64,000 nucleotides of DNA from Papilionanthe hookeriana x Papilionanthe teres (GCA_022702705.1 CM040434.1:56880491-56944490), one strand, 5' to 3'. Positions 39,257 through 50,767 are shown, counted from the stretch's first letter. Numbers and translations: made by a program. The notes: a model not told the origin generated them from the sequence alone.

Positions 39257-41369
39257 TGTCGGCATATTTTTAGGTTGAGTGTTGTATTTTGAAAAGAGGT
39301 CGCCTAACAGGAATTGTCGGCGAATTTTTAATTTAATTTAAATATAGATATAATTTAGAAAGTAGTATTTGATTTTGAAAATAATTTTAAATTTGAAGAT
39401 TTTAAGATATGAAATCAAACCGATCTCACATCCCAAATAGTTTATATAAACGAGCACCGCATCACAAACCGTGTATCTATCCCTAAGGATAGACACACTG
39501 CTAGATGGTGGGGCTCGGTTAAATAAACTAGAAGATTTGTGACATCCTTTTGGTCTGCGAACCAATTTTATAAGCCGACAAATTCCCCGCTTAATATGAA
39601 AACATTAAACAGGGGTTTATATTACCCGGGTTCTTTAAAATTCCCTATAAGGGCAAGCCCCTATAGTTAATTACATCTTAAGTGACGGGAATCACCTAAG
39701 AAAACTCTCGATAATAATCAATAATTCCGCTCTCAAGAATTTCAAAGTTTAAGTTTTCAAAGGATTGAATTTTTTGAATCTCAATAGGGAATGGATCAAG
39801 TTTGGAACATTTTATTTTGGGAATTCAAAGGAAGAAAAGTAGGAGAAATTACGGATTCGAAGTGAACTTCGATAATCTCCCGACTATCCTATTGTTTGGC
39901 TTGGATTTAGGAAAGTCCTAATGTTTATTTAATGTTTTAATCTTGCCAATTTGAATTAATTAGGGCTTATATTTATATGATAGAATCATACAAATAGCCT
40001 GGAAGATATGAGGGTTTATGTCGTATCGGACAACTACCTCGGAATCCTAAGACCGGTTAGGGCTTAATTTGCAATGCAAATGCCTAACGAAGAGTTGAGG
40101 ATTTATGTTGCACTAGGCAAACTACCTCGAAGTCCTATGGCTTTGTTGTTTAATTCTAGGAAAGTTTTGCTGAAGTAGGTTCAAGTTTTGCTGACGACGA
40201 TGGCCGTGCTGCCCACCATGCTCCGAGCTCCTTGTTGTTGCAGAGGTTTAGTTTTAGAAATCATAAATCAGGGGATGAGAAAAGTGTTTTGGTTTAGAGA
40301 AGTCTTAATTTTCAAGTGTTTTTTGTGTTTTAATTAAAATAAATCTTAAAGTTGATTATAACAACACCGGTTAAGATCCCACGGTTCCATCCTTCCGCAT
40401 CATTATTTTTATCGGATTCACTTAGTCCGGATGAATTTGCTAAACTCAATCGAATGAGTTCCACACTTTCATTTAGACCGTTGGGAAATCCCGTTAGCAA
40501 CACGTAGGTTACATCATCCGAGGTATTCCCGATCATCCAACAGGACGTTTTAATTCAGTTGTAATTGTAGTTTTGTGTTCTGTTTGTGATTAAATTTTGA
40601 GTTGCTTTATATTTTGAAATGTTGTGGCGGTGAATTTTATCTTGCAATGACTTTTAACTTAGTTTTGGGTTCGGCTTTAGGGACTATCCTAAAGGTGTGG
40701 GTTTTCATGCAACAGCTTGTTTTATCATGCAAGAAAAGTAAAGTGCATTTGCAATAAAGTAAATTGCAAGAAAGTAAATTGCAGGAAAGTAAATTGCGAT
40801 AAAATAAAAGCGTACTCCGGAGGGTCTTCCCGTCATTCCAAGCTGCACTTAAAACACGATTAGAACATTTAAGCAAGTTCCTAGGTAAAGCTAAGGTAAG
40901 GGTTATGGTTTTCTACCAAATTCCTAATCCTATAGCTAGTCATTTCCTATGACGTCTAAGTTCCTTGTGTTTTTGGTTTGAAGACGATTTTCTTCATCAA
41001 AGAACAATTAAGTTCAATTGTTCTTATAAATATCCTATCATATTGAGGAAGTGCTTAAGAAGAATCTTAAACATCTTTTCAATATTTCTAGGATTGTTTT
41101 AAGTCCAAATGAATTTAATTATGTAAATGAATCGATCGTCCGAGGTTTTCAAGTTTTGTTAACTTGCTCGAATGAACTAGGATATTTGAATGTCCTATAA
41201 GTGAAGTAACATTTCATTTAATATTCTGTTTAGGAGTTATGATAACTAAAGCTTTTGAGGGTAAATTGGTGTTCAAATGGTTTGTGATTTAGCTTAATTT
41301 CAATTGAAGGGTTTAAATTTGGAATAGTGTTCAAGTTATTTTAGGCTTATTTCTTTATGTCTTAGGTGA

Positions 41370-41660
41370 TGTTATTTAATTCAACTTAATTTAATTTAAT
41401 TTAATTTAATTTAATTTAATTTAATTCAATTTAATTCAATTTAGTTTGATTTGATGTTACATTAAATTAATTTGATTTAATTTAATTTTTTTTAATTTAA
41501 TTTGATTTAATTTAATTTAATTTAATTTAATTTATTTAATTTAATTTAATTTTTAATTTAATTTAATTTTTAATTTAATTTAATTTTTAATTTAATTTTT
41601 AATTTGATTTAATTTGATTTAATTTAATTTTTTAATTTAATTTTATTCATTTTAATTTTA
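41370..41660. repeat. (TTTAA)n-type microsatellite in the 3' LTR
   Basis: Imperfect TTTAA/AATTT pentamer array at the same LTR position as 25030-25465, shorter here. Confidence 0.85.
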
Positions 41661-43828
41661 ATTAAAATTTTAAAAGAGTTCAATAATTTAATTTTAGTTT
41701 AATGATTAAGTCTTTTAATGTTTTAAATTTGAATTATCATTTTAATTAGGAATTAAACATTAATGAAATGATTAATTTAGGGATTTTTTAAATTAAAGAA
41801 TAAATCTCTTCCTAATAATATCCCTATTTTAATAATTCCAATTTTATTATTCTTCTAAATTTAATCAATTATTTAATTAAAGTTTAATCATTTTAAATTG
41901 CTTAATGGGTTTCTACCCTTCAATTATTAAATTTCAATCATCCAAATCAGATTAGGATCAAATATTTTACTTGTTAATTTTTTATTAAACCTAAAGTTTT
42001 AATTAAGGATTAAAAAAAATTTAATTATCACTTTACCCTTTAAGCTTAATAATTTCATAACTCACTAAATTGAACTCAAATGAACTTGAAATTTTTATGT
42101 GACTTCACTCATATGTCAATAAAGACATGAGAGGAGAAAATGTGATTTTTCTGTATTCAATTTATTTATATAATTATTTTTGGTAGAAAATAGAGATTTC
42201 CAAGGAAAATTTAATAACATGACCAAGGGAAAGTTTCTGTTCTTAAGAAAATTAGGGGACATTCCTAATGACCAGGGGACCACTTGGACCAATTTTGGTG
42301 ATTTTTTGAATTATATTATTTTTATTATAAATATTTTAAGTTCTGGAGTGTTAATTAATTTGAAAATAAAATAAATGTTGAAAAATGAACTTTATGTTTT
42401 TCAAAAATCTCTCTGATATCAAGGAAATCAGAGAAGCAAATTTTGCAATTTTCTTATTTTTCTATGATTTATTATAATTATTTTAGTGAAAATGCTAGAA
42501 AATACATTTTTTTAATTTTAAAATTACCCTAGAGCTTTAAAAATTAATATCTCACCAAATAGGCCTAAGAAAAATATGAGGTTTGTTCCTAAGTGATTAA
42601 AATTCAAAATGTGACATTTTGGTGAATTTTATTATTTTTGTGATTTTTATTATTTTTTAATTATTAAAAATATTAAAATAATATTAAAAATCAACTTTTT
42701 AGAAAATTGAAATTTTAATTTTCTTAAATTCCCCTGATATCAGAGAGGCTCCAAAACCAATTTGGTGAATTTTTGAAAGATATTTTGAAAGTTATGAATT
42801 TTTAAAGTTTAAAATGACTAAGTGGCTTAATCAACCCAATTAATAGGGCTAACCAAGTCCAATTGACCTCAAATTTTTGTGGTGGGTTCTTCTGATCCTA
42901 AAGGTCAATGGAGAATTGATTTGAAGTCAATTTGATGTATGGTTAGCTCTAATTAATTAGAGACCTATTTTGAGTGTTTAAGCCAATTAGGGTTGTCTAA
43001 AATGAACTAACTCAAAACCTATTTTTCCTAGGGTTCTCTGGTCATAAGGAACATCACCAAATTTTCCTAGAATTTATTTCACAACATGCTATTTATTGGA
43101 ATTAAAATACTCAAAACAGTGACATGAATTTGAAAAATAAATAACTCTTCATAGGGATGACCTCTGACTTTGGAAAATTCAGGGAATGTTCCCAAATTCA
43201 GAGGCTTCAAAAGCCCTATGGTCTCATGCCATGGTGAATTGTATACATGCATGGAGAATTAAATGTATGCAGAGAGTAAATAAATTATAAAAAATAAAAT
43301 ACTTGATGAAATTAAATGATTTCTTTTCCACATTATTCTCCTCTCGTTCACTGAGCAAGAGGGTATTTTTATTTTATTTTTCCGATTTTCCTACACAAAG
43401 TTATGAATTTTTGAAGTTTAGGAATTAAATAAATAGAAAATATCCCTAATTTTCTATTTATCCACGCGGCGCCGCGTCATCCTCGGCATCTCCGAACGCA
43501 CACGCGTCGCGATCCCATTCGACGCCGCCATCCGAGTCGGCGCTCCCGGGGCCCGCCGTATCGCTCCGTCTTCCGATCCGACGCGATCCTGGCCGTCCGT
43601 CCGCGCGTGTATTAAATGGACGGCATCCGTTCATCGTCCCCAAGTGTCCTCACCCGAGAGCCGTCCACACTAAATCCCTAATATCTCACTCGATACTCAA
43701 TGGATTTTCATGTTCCTATGCACTATGGATTCGTCTTGAAGAGACGAACACATCTATACGGTTATCATGCATTGAAATTAAAGCATTTGAAATGGAGAAT
43801 CTCCGAAGCTCGGGATGAAGAATTAGCT

Positions 43829-43838
43829 CATACCTTTG
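43829..43838 (-). promoter_or_regulatory. Candidate 5' splice site in the LTR leader
   Basis: The minus strand reads CAAAG|GTATGAG (exon end at 43834), matching the plant donor consensus, about 390 nt downstream of the predicted transcription start. The solo LTR keeps CCAAG|GTATGG at the same place (~27618). In the 5' LTR of this element the site lies just outside the window. A leader intron or a spliced subgenomic RNA would use it. This is inference from consensus only. Confidence 0.45.
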
Positions 43839-44255
43839 CTCGGAAGTGTGGCTTCGATCCGAGAGTTGTTGCACCTTCGATTGGATCCTAGCAAGCTCCG
43901 GATGAAGTCTCCCTGGTCCGGTGAATTGTCTAGGTTGGACTTCGACCACGACCGATCACAAAGCTTGGAGGCCGGAGCAACCGGGTGGCCCGGAGATGGG
44001 GCTTTTGTCGGTGGACACCTTCCCTTGGTCCGGTGAAGGTGTAGAACCAATCAATTTGGGGATTGGCTCACTGTGGAGAAGTGTCCTGGTTTTGGGTGGA
44101 ATTTCAGTTGGGAAATTGAGTTTTATCAGTGGGGATTAGGGCAAATTGACACTGGGGATCAACTGCTCTAAGGGTGGAGAAGGGTCTGGAACAATTTTGG
44201 CAGAGTTTCGGCAAGGTTTGTGCAACTCTCTTCTCATGGCCGTGAGGGGGTCGGG

Positions 44256-44263
44256 TTTAAATA
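44256..44263 (-). promoter_or_regulatory. Predicted TATA box of the 3' LTR
   Basis: The minus strand reads CCACCTCTATTTAAACCCGA. Conserved in the solo LTR, lost in Tat copy 1. Places the transcription start near 44225. Confidence 0.6.
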
Positions 44264-46618
44264 GAGGTGGCTGGAGAGCCTCCTGGGGATGGCCAAGGGT
44301 TGGGATCAGCCTGCTTCGGTCATGGGAAGAACAGCCATGGTGGCCATTGGGCATGGGGCAGCTCAGCAAGGTGGAATTCCAAAGTTGGCTCACATGTGAG
44401 CTCTCGGGTATGGTGTTTTCCGGCGATCCAAGCAGCTGGCCGGCAGGCATGGGTCACCATCTTGACCAGGGAGGTCAGGGCTTGGCAATGGTGAAGTCAA
44501 TTGGGCTTGGACATGTGTAAAGTGTTTGGATTAAAATGGTATGGGGAGAGGCTACTTTGGCTTGAAATTGGTCAACCCATTGGTTCGAGTCGGGTTCACC
44601 TCCCCATGGCTGGTCTTGGGCTGAGAAGATCGGTTAGGCTAGCTGGTCAAGAGGTGGTGATGTCCTTATCCAAGAATATTTGGATTAAATCTTGGTTAAG
44701 GGAAACATGCTTAAGGCTAATGACTTTTAGGAGATGGTTAAAGGACCTCCTCCTTTTGCCATTAATGGCATGGTCACATGCCAAACTTTCATGGCTTCAT
44801 ATGGCTTGTGAATGGCTCATCCTTGGCTCCATTTGGCTTGGGAAAAGCTTGGGTCAATTTCATAAAAAGGGATTTAAGAAAATTTTGATATTTTGATGGG
44901 AATTTGTATGGGGCTTGATTTGGAATTGTTTAATTGATGACTTTGGAACTTAGGGACAATTTTGATTAGATGGATGATGAGGGGAAGTGCCATGTGGGCT
45001 TTGGATGAATTTGGGCTTTTGAATTTGAAGGAAGTGGGCTTTTAGGAAAGTTTAAGGGGAAATGGGCTTTTTGATTTTAGGATGGGCATTTGGGTAAAGA
45101 TTTTGTGAAGGACCTTGTCAAATAAATTTCATAATTGGTTTAGGGATGTTCTATGAAGGGCTTGGAGTCAATTTGGTGTGATTTGGAGTTGAATTGGTTT
45201 GAATTTGGGTTTATTTGGTAAGTGAGCCTATGTAGGTCAAATTGGGCTAACTTGGGCCAATGTTGGGCTAGGGTTGAAATTGATGTAAAATTAATGTTGA
45301 GAAATATTTATGGGAGTGTTTCAAAGAGGTTTTGACTTTGGTTGGGCTTTGATTTTGGGGTTTGGGCTCATTTGGGTTAGGTTTGGGTTTAGGTCAAAAA
45401 TGGGCCTTTTAGCTTTGGGTTGAATTTGAGTGGGGTTTGGATCTAAATTTTGGGCAAATCATGTTAATGTTTTGTTTGTGGGAATGTTAAGGAAGGTTTA
45501 GAAAAGATTTGGGGTTAATTGGAGTTGAATTGGGTGAGTTTGGGCTAAGTTTGGGTCATGGGTCCAAATTGGGCTTTAAGGCCAAAAATGGAATTGGATC
45601 CAAATGTCAATCAAATTGAACTTGGATTTGGTCTAGATTGGTATTGGGGATGTTAAATTGAAGTTTAGAATTGAATTGGACCAGAATTTGGGTCAATTGG
45701 GTAGGTTAGGTTTGACATTGGGTTTACTTTGGGTTAAAATGGGTCAAATTGTGGGTTTTGATAAAAGTGGGGTAAATTGACAAAATTGGCCTATGGTGTA
45801 GTTGAACAAAATGAAATTGGGAATATTTGGGATTTTCTGGAATTTTCTGGGAATTTTCTGAATTTTTGGATTTTTGGCTAAGAGGGGTATTTTGGGTATT
45901 TGGAGGGTATTGGGAGGTATTTTTGGAATTTTTGGTATTTTTGGTTATGGATGATCAATTTGAGTGGTGAGGAAATGTTTAGGATTGGTCTTGAGGAATT
46001 TTGGGTAATTTGGAGATTTTTGGAAAATTTGGGTAGTTTCGAGGCATTTGGTAGGTTAGGCGGGTGTAGGGTCCCGGGGTCAAAAATTGAAAATTTGGAA
46101 AATTGAAGATTGGGTGAATATAAGTGAAATAAAATCATTTTGGTTGAGCCATGAAGCCATATCAAGCCCACATGAGCCATGAAGGGACTCATTTGAGGCA
46201 TTCACTATGTTGTTCCTAACCCTCTTAGCCAAGGGCTTAGGGGTTAAGGACCATCCATGTGAATCACCTACATGAGTCAGGAGGTCAAGTCGGGTATGGG
46301 TGTGTTTTTTTTTAGGTGTGTGAAAGTGTAGTGTGTAGGTGTAGTGTATAAGTGTAGTGTGTGTGTAAGTCAGCCCCTCACTGCACCGAGCCACCTGTGG
46401 CGGTCCTAAGGCCAAAAGTCCTATAGGAACTCATCCTTTAAACTTCCACATTTGATTTCAACCCTCTAGGTGATTAGGGGTCTACAATCAAGTTTGTGGG
46501 GTTTGCAGGGAGTTTAGAAGTGGTTTGAATTTCTAAAAGGTGGGTCTCAATTCTAATCCTCTAAGATAGTCAAAGGAAAAGCCTAAGGCTAGATCCTAAG
46601 CACTAAAAGAAGAAGAGA

Positions 46619-46640
46619 AGACCTCATTAAAAATGAGGTC
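46619..46640. other. Hairpin at the LTR outer end
   Basis: GACCTCAT-taaaa-ATGAGGTC, an 8-bp perfect stem four bases from the LTR terminus. Retained at 30389-30408 and, with one change, at 5432-5452. Could be part of the integrase-recognised end or of a terminal RNA structure. Confidence 0.6.
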
Positions 46641-46644
46641 AACA

Positions 46645-46659
46645 AATGGACCCCCAATA
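46645..46659 (-). other. Polypurine tract of Tat copy 2
   Basis: The minus strand reads TTGGGGGTCCATT directly before the LTR start TGTTGACC; identical to the site in copy 1. Confidence 0.85.
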
Positions 46660-47084
46660 GGTGTGGTGAGCTGATGGAGCACACCGCGCGTATTGGTGTT
46701 GACCGAAGCGATCAACAAAACCAACACAGATGTCCAAGTAACAAACTTAGGACGAAGTAGAAGAGCTTCGCTGGGGAGTGTCAAGTATATCTCTGGAACT
46801 GGAGATTCTTGAACTCTCGCCGGGGAAAGGAAAAGGAGGTGAATCCCAAATCACATGATCCGGGAGAATTTCGATTTAGATTTTATTTTGTTTCATGTTC
46901 AAGTCATGATGTGTGAGTTTAGATTTCAATTTGGAGTTTCAATTTAGATTGAAGTTTGTCAAGATTAATTTGAAGGGATTTGATTTGAAATGAAAATTGG
47001 AATTTTGAGGTTTTAGATGTAACATCTTCAACCCCAAAAGAAGATCGAATCGATTGGATTGGATCATTACAATGAGGAAAGATC

Positions 47085-48046
47085 TCGTAGTAATGCGGTA
47101 TTGGATGTAAAATCCTTAACCTCAAGAGTTTGATTTTGATGTATTTCATTGCGATAGGGAAATGATCCTAAAGCAATGCAGTCTCGGATGTAAAATCCTT
47201 AACCCCAGGAATTTGATTTGATGTATTTCAGTGCAATAGGGAAAGAATCCTAAAGCAGTGCAGTCTTGGATGTAAAATCCTCGACCCAAAAGTTTGAATT
47301 TGATGTATTTCAGTGCAATAGGAAAGAATCCTAAAGCAGTGCAGTCTTGGATGTAAAATCCTCGACCCAAGAGTTTGAATTTGATGTATTTCGAGTGCAA
47401 TAGGGAAAGAATCCTAAAGCAAGTGCGATCTTGGATGTAAAATCCTCGACCCAAGAGTTTGAATTTGATGTATTTCAAGTGCAATAGGGAAAGAATCCTA
47501 GCAAAGTGCGGTCTTGGATGTAAAATCCTCGACCCAAAAGTTTGAATTTGATGTATTTCAGTGCAATAGGGAAAGAATCCTAAAGCAAGTGCAGTCTTGG
47601 ATGTAAAATCCTCGACCCAAAAGTTTGAATTTGATGTATTTCAAGTGCAATAGGGAAAGAATCCTAAAGCAGTGCAGTCTTGGATATAAAATCCTCGACC
47701 CAAAAGTTTGAATTTGATGTATTTCAGTGCAATAGGGAAAGAATCCTAAAGCAGAGTGCAGTCTTGGATGTAAAATCCTCGACCCAAAAGTTTGAATTTG
47801 ATGTATTTCAGTGCAATAGGGAAGAATCCTAAAGCAAGGCGATCTTGGATGTAAAATCCTCGACCCAAAAGTTTGAATTTGATGTATTTCAGTGCAATAG
47901 GGAAAGAATCCTAAAGCAGTGCAGTCTTGGATGTAAAATCCTCGACCCAAAAGTTTGAATTTGATGTATTTCAGTGCAATAGGGAAAGAATCCTAAAGCA
48001 GTGCAGTCTTGGATGTAAAATCCTCGACCCAAAAGTTTGAATTTGA
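47085..48046. repeat. Twelve-unit ~82-bp tandem array in the 3' UTR of Tat copy 2
   Basis: Units contain 'gatgtatttcagtgcaatag', 'ggaaagaatcctaaagcagt' and 'ggatgtaaaatcctcgaccc'. The last recurs at about 47106, 47188, 47269, 47350, 47437, 47518, 47605, 47683, 47769, 47849, 47931 and 48013. Spacing is 78-87 bp. The two left-most units are the most divergent (cttaacc for ctcgacc). Long minus-strand frames across the array are artefacts of repetition. Confidence 0.93.
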
Positions 48047-48299
48047 ATTTTTTTGGTAATTGATTTTGCAAAGATTTGTAGTGTTGATTTGAAGAGTGTG
48101 GAATTTTGGTTTTTCGAGAATTTCATGAAAGTTGTAAAAGACTTTCGTGGAAGGAAATAGATTAGGAGAGAATATGTAGATGTCACATATCCCATTCAAA
48201 AGAGTTGATCGGAAGTTGCTGGTTTGGATTGGATATAATTCCTCGCCATCAGATTCGATCCGTGTCAATGGAATCAACCGCTTCCATCCCAGACAAGGG

Positions 48300-48575
48300 A
48301 GAGAACAGAACGGATTGGATTTCAGATTTGGGAGATTGAATTTGAATTTTCGATTGAGATTTGATTTAAGATCTGGAAGATCGAATTTGAGATTTGATAG
48401 AGATTTGGAATCTGGAAAGATTGAACTTGAATTTGATTGAGATTTGGAGTCTGGAAAGATTGAATTTGAAATTTGGAAGGATGAGTTTAAACTCGGTTGA
48501 AATTTGATTTAAGATTTGATTTGAAATTTGGAAGATCACATTTGAAATTTGATTGAGAATTTGATTTAACATTTA
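48300..48575. repeat. Degenerate short repeats next to the 82-bp array
   Basis: Multiple variants of 'gatttggaatctggaaagat' and 'tgaatttgaaatttgg' with a period of roughly 40 bp. Probably an older expansion of the same hypervariable 3' UTR. Confidence 0.6.
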
Positions 48576-48724
48576 TGTTGATTTTGTTTATCTTTTAATG
48601 ATTCAAATTTTATTTTATCGTTTATTTAATGTTCATGTGAATTTGGTGTTTGTCATTTTTTTTTAGATTTTTTTTTTTTTTTAAGGAAAGTTTTCTTTTA
48701 TTCTCTTTTTTTATTCCTTTTCTG

Positions 48725-49075
48725 TTCTTTGTTCGAAGTTCATTTAACTTTAACGGCGTTTCCCAATCAATTTGCACAAAAGAGGTGAAGGCCAAAAATG
48801 TGACATGGTCACTTTCATTCCAATCATGTAGAAGATACATCATACATCTTGATCCGGAATATATTTCATACAATCCATGTAAACTCAAAACGGATCGTGT
48901 ATGATCTTTGTCGATCCATCCAAAGAAGCATCCGTCAAAAATCCATGTCCGAATAGTGGGGTACATGGTCAATAACATCACCTTCCAAGCCATCCTTGGC
49001 AAGGATGCCGTATGGATGTACATTGAAGGTGTGATATTTTCCATGTAACTCACGACTCGTAAGGCCGGAGGCTCT
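48725..49075 (-). other. Block conserved between Tat copies, downstream of the AlkB-like gene
   Basis: Matches 7215-7565 of copy 1 nearly end to end, although flanking repeats differ completely. A minus-strand frame runs 48622-49053 (143 codons) and includes DGCFFGWIDKDHTRSVLSL and HGLYEI, paralleled in copy 1 by DLDGCFGRN and TRSVLDLYGLYEM. The frame giving GLEGDV in copy 1 is shifted here. It may be a coding extension or second small ORF, or a conserved RNA signal. No domain is recognised. Confidence 0.55.
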
Positions 49076-50532
49076 CTAGCTCCGGTCCGGCCGGAAATGG
49101 TAAGGTGTCTTCCCGTCGTCCATCCTTCCGAAAGTAACCGAGATCCGCTTCACCGGTACTCCCGGTATGCAATGCTTAGCGATATCCGCTCCGTTGCCCT
49201 TCGCATCATGACGGAACCTACCGGTAAAGGTATCTTTATCGGCCCTCGGAACTCACCTCGGACCTGCTATCCGGAGGTCGGATCCGAACATGATGTTACA
49301 CTCGCTCGAGAAAGAGACCGTGCGAGAAGGTCCGACAAAGTCGTGGTGATCTATGTGTGGGGGTATGCAATCACCCCGTTTGTAGATGTTGATAATGCAG
49401 CTATTGGGTATGCAATCCGCCGGCAGTACCCTCCATGTTATCAATCTCTTTACCATTCTCTTGATGACTAATGGCATCGGATCCACTTGCCCATGACGGA
49501 GTATTCCCGGTGGGTTTCCCTTCCCGTCCTCCGCAAAGTTGTAACAAGCATCCACATTGTATTGTGATTCTTCCTTTCCCTGGCATCCATCTCCGGGGTT
49601 CTGAGTATGTGTTTTCCCGTAGGCGGCCCGCTCGGCCCATTCTTTTCAAATCCCGGATGCAATCCACGATTTGCCGTCGTTCATACTCTGAGAATACGTC
49701 TGTATGTAGCTCGAGGCCCTCTAGTATATTGATTCTTCTCGCCTTTAATTCTCTCGAAGTATTCAAAGGTTTTCTTTTCAACATTCCGCATTCTCTCCAG
49801 CCTCGTATTCCGGAATGATCCGCAGATGGCGAGGCCCGGTGACATATTATGGAATATACGGCTCAATCCCTTCACGTTCTCCCCGCATACCTTGGCTCCT
49901 CGTGGATGATGCACCGTCGGGACATCCCCCGGGTTGCTTCGCAACAAGGTCATGCATCATTGGTGGTTCTATCCGGTGGCGTGGTAGCCTTCTTTCTTCC
50001 GATCTTCCGGAGATTTCCCCGGTTCTTTCGTTATCCTAGGAGCCGGCCTCCTTTCTTCGGTGTTCCCGGTGAACCGGTGTCCTCGAAGTGTATGCACCAA
50101 CATTAGCAATCGTCTCGTCGCGCCGGTCCGCGGCTAGTTTTGTTAACATCTTACGGATACGGCGATTCTTATTTCTTCGTTGCGTTGCTCGTGAGAGTAG
50201 CTCTTCGAACTTCTTGAATCTCCGTGGGCGCGGCGCCGACAAGCCTCGCCTTCGCACTGTAGCGACTACGGACTTCATTTTCTTATCTTCTTCAATGTCT
50301 GTCTTTTCTTTTCTCGTCGTCGGATTGGTGGCTTGGGCCACCCACTTTCATTACCTGTCCGTCCGGCGCGTTCCTCTCGTCAATCGGGACCCGGTCACTT
50401 TCCTCGTACTCGTAGGCCCGCTGGTGCGAAATCCGAGTCAATCTCGATTATCGCTCCATCTTTCACCCTCTTTTCATCGAGTGCAAGGCTTACGCCATTC
50501 TTAAAGTTCAGGACCAACCGCCCGTTCGACAT
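49076..50532 (-). pseudogene. AlkB-like (ALKBH9/10-type) 2OG-Fe(II) dioxygenase fusion gene of the Tat retrotransposon
   Basis: Starts at ATG 50532 (MSNGRLVLNFKNGVSLALDE) and ends at TAG 49076, ~485 codons if its frameshifts are ignored. The N-terminal third is an unrecognised acidic segment (DGAIIEIDSD; ESDRVPIDERNAPDGQ) followed by a very basic stretch (50036-50300: RRFKKFEELLSRATQRRNKN). The C-terminal half is a plant ALKBH domain: NILEGLELHTDVFSEYERRQ, RRWMPGKGRITIQ, then CYNFAEDGKGNPPGILR, LPADCIPNSCIINIY and PPHIDHHDFVG. Iron ligands are visible: His 49355-49357, Asp 49349-49351, distal His 49172-49174 (AKHC). The 2OG-site KRISVTFGR follows. Plant relatives demethylate N6-methyladenine in RNA. 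Single-base shifts near 50400, 50330, 49552, 49258 and 49215 break the frame here. It is in element sense between integrase and the 3' repeats. Domain identity is confident; activity and role are inferred. Confidence 0.9.
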
Positions 50533-50534
50533 TT

Positions 50535-50562
50535 CCCTGCGAAAAGACAAGGAAAAGGATCA
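50535..50562 (-). promoter_or_regulatory. 3' splice site immediately upstream of the AlkB-fusion ATG
   Basis: The minus strand reads CCTTGTCTTTTCGCAG|GG four bases before the ATG: a pyrimidine-rich tract ending in CAG (AG at 50538-50537). The integrase stop is only ~235 bp upstream, and that gap is AT-rich, as introns are in plants. Copy 1 has the same context but CGG instead of CAG. This fits expression of the gene from a spliced RNA, as for retroviral env. Confidence 0.6.
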
Positions 50563-50767
50563 GGGGCTGTACTAAGAACAAGAACATTAAGAAAATGTTT
50601 ATTAAAGACATTTTTTTTTATTATTCTTATATTTTTAAACTTAACAGGAATGAAGTGGGATAAGATCGAGTAAGAGATTTTGATTTGGAAAAGAAAACAA
50701 GGAAAATTTTATTATCGGGATTTTATTTATTTTAGCACATTTTATTATTTTTCGGGTTCGGACCCAA

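Larger units (their letters stand above)
39257..46644 (-). repeat. 3' LTR of Tat copy 2
   Basis: Starts TGTCGGCA and ends GGTCAACA on the plus strand. Collinear with the solo LTR (22912-30412), with 1-5457 and with 59680-64000. On the minus strand the order is U3 (46644 to ~44230), TATA box, GC-rich leader (44230-43440), then a long AT-rich R/U5 to 39257. The two LTRs are highly similar but carry many small differences, often CA here against CG in the right LTR. Confidence 0.93.

Noticed and set aside
43458..44520. Several GC-rich frames of 60-130 codons in the LTR promoter/leader region
   Set aside because: Equivalent regions of the other LTRs (2400-3400, 27240-28350) do not preserve the same frames or protein sequence; GC content explains their length.
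47085..48046. Regularly spaced repeats resembling a CRISPR array
   Set aside because: The whole ~82-bp unit repeats head-to-tail without unique spacers, inside a plant retrotransposon.
47146..48195. Minus-strand open frames with repeated GRGFYIQDC / FGSRILHPRL units, as if a repeat protein
   Set aside because: They arise from the ~82-bp DNA tandem array; unit lengths vary by non-multiples of three, so no frame is maintained.
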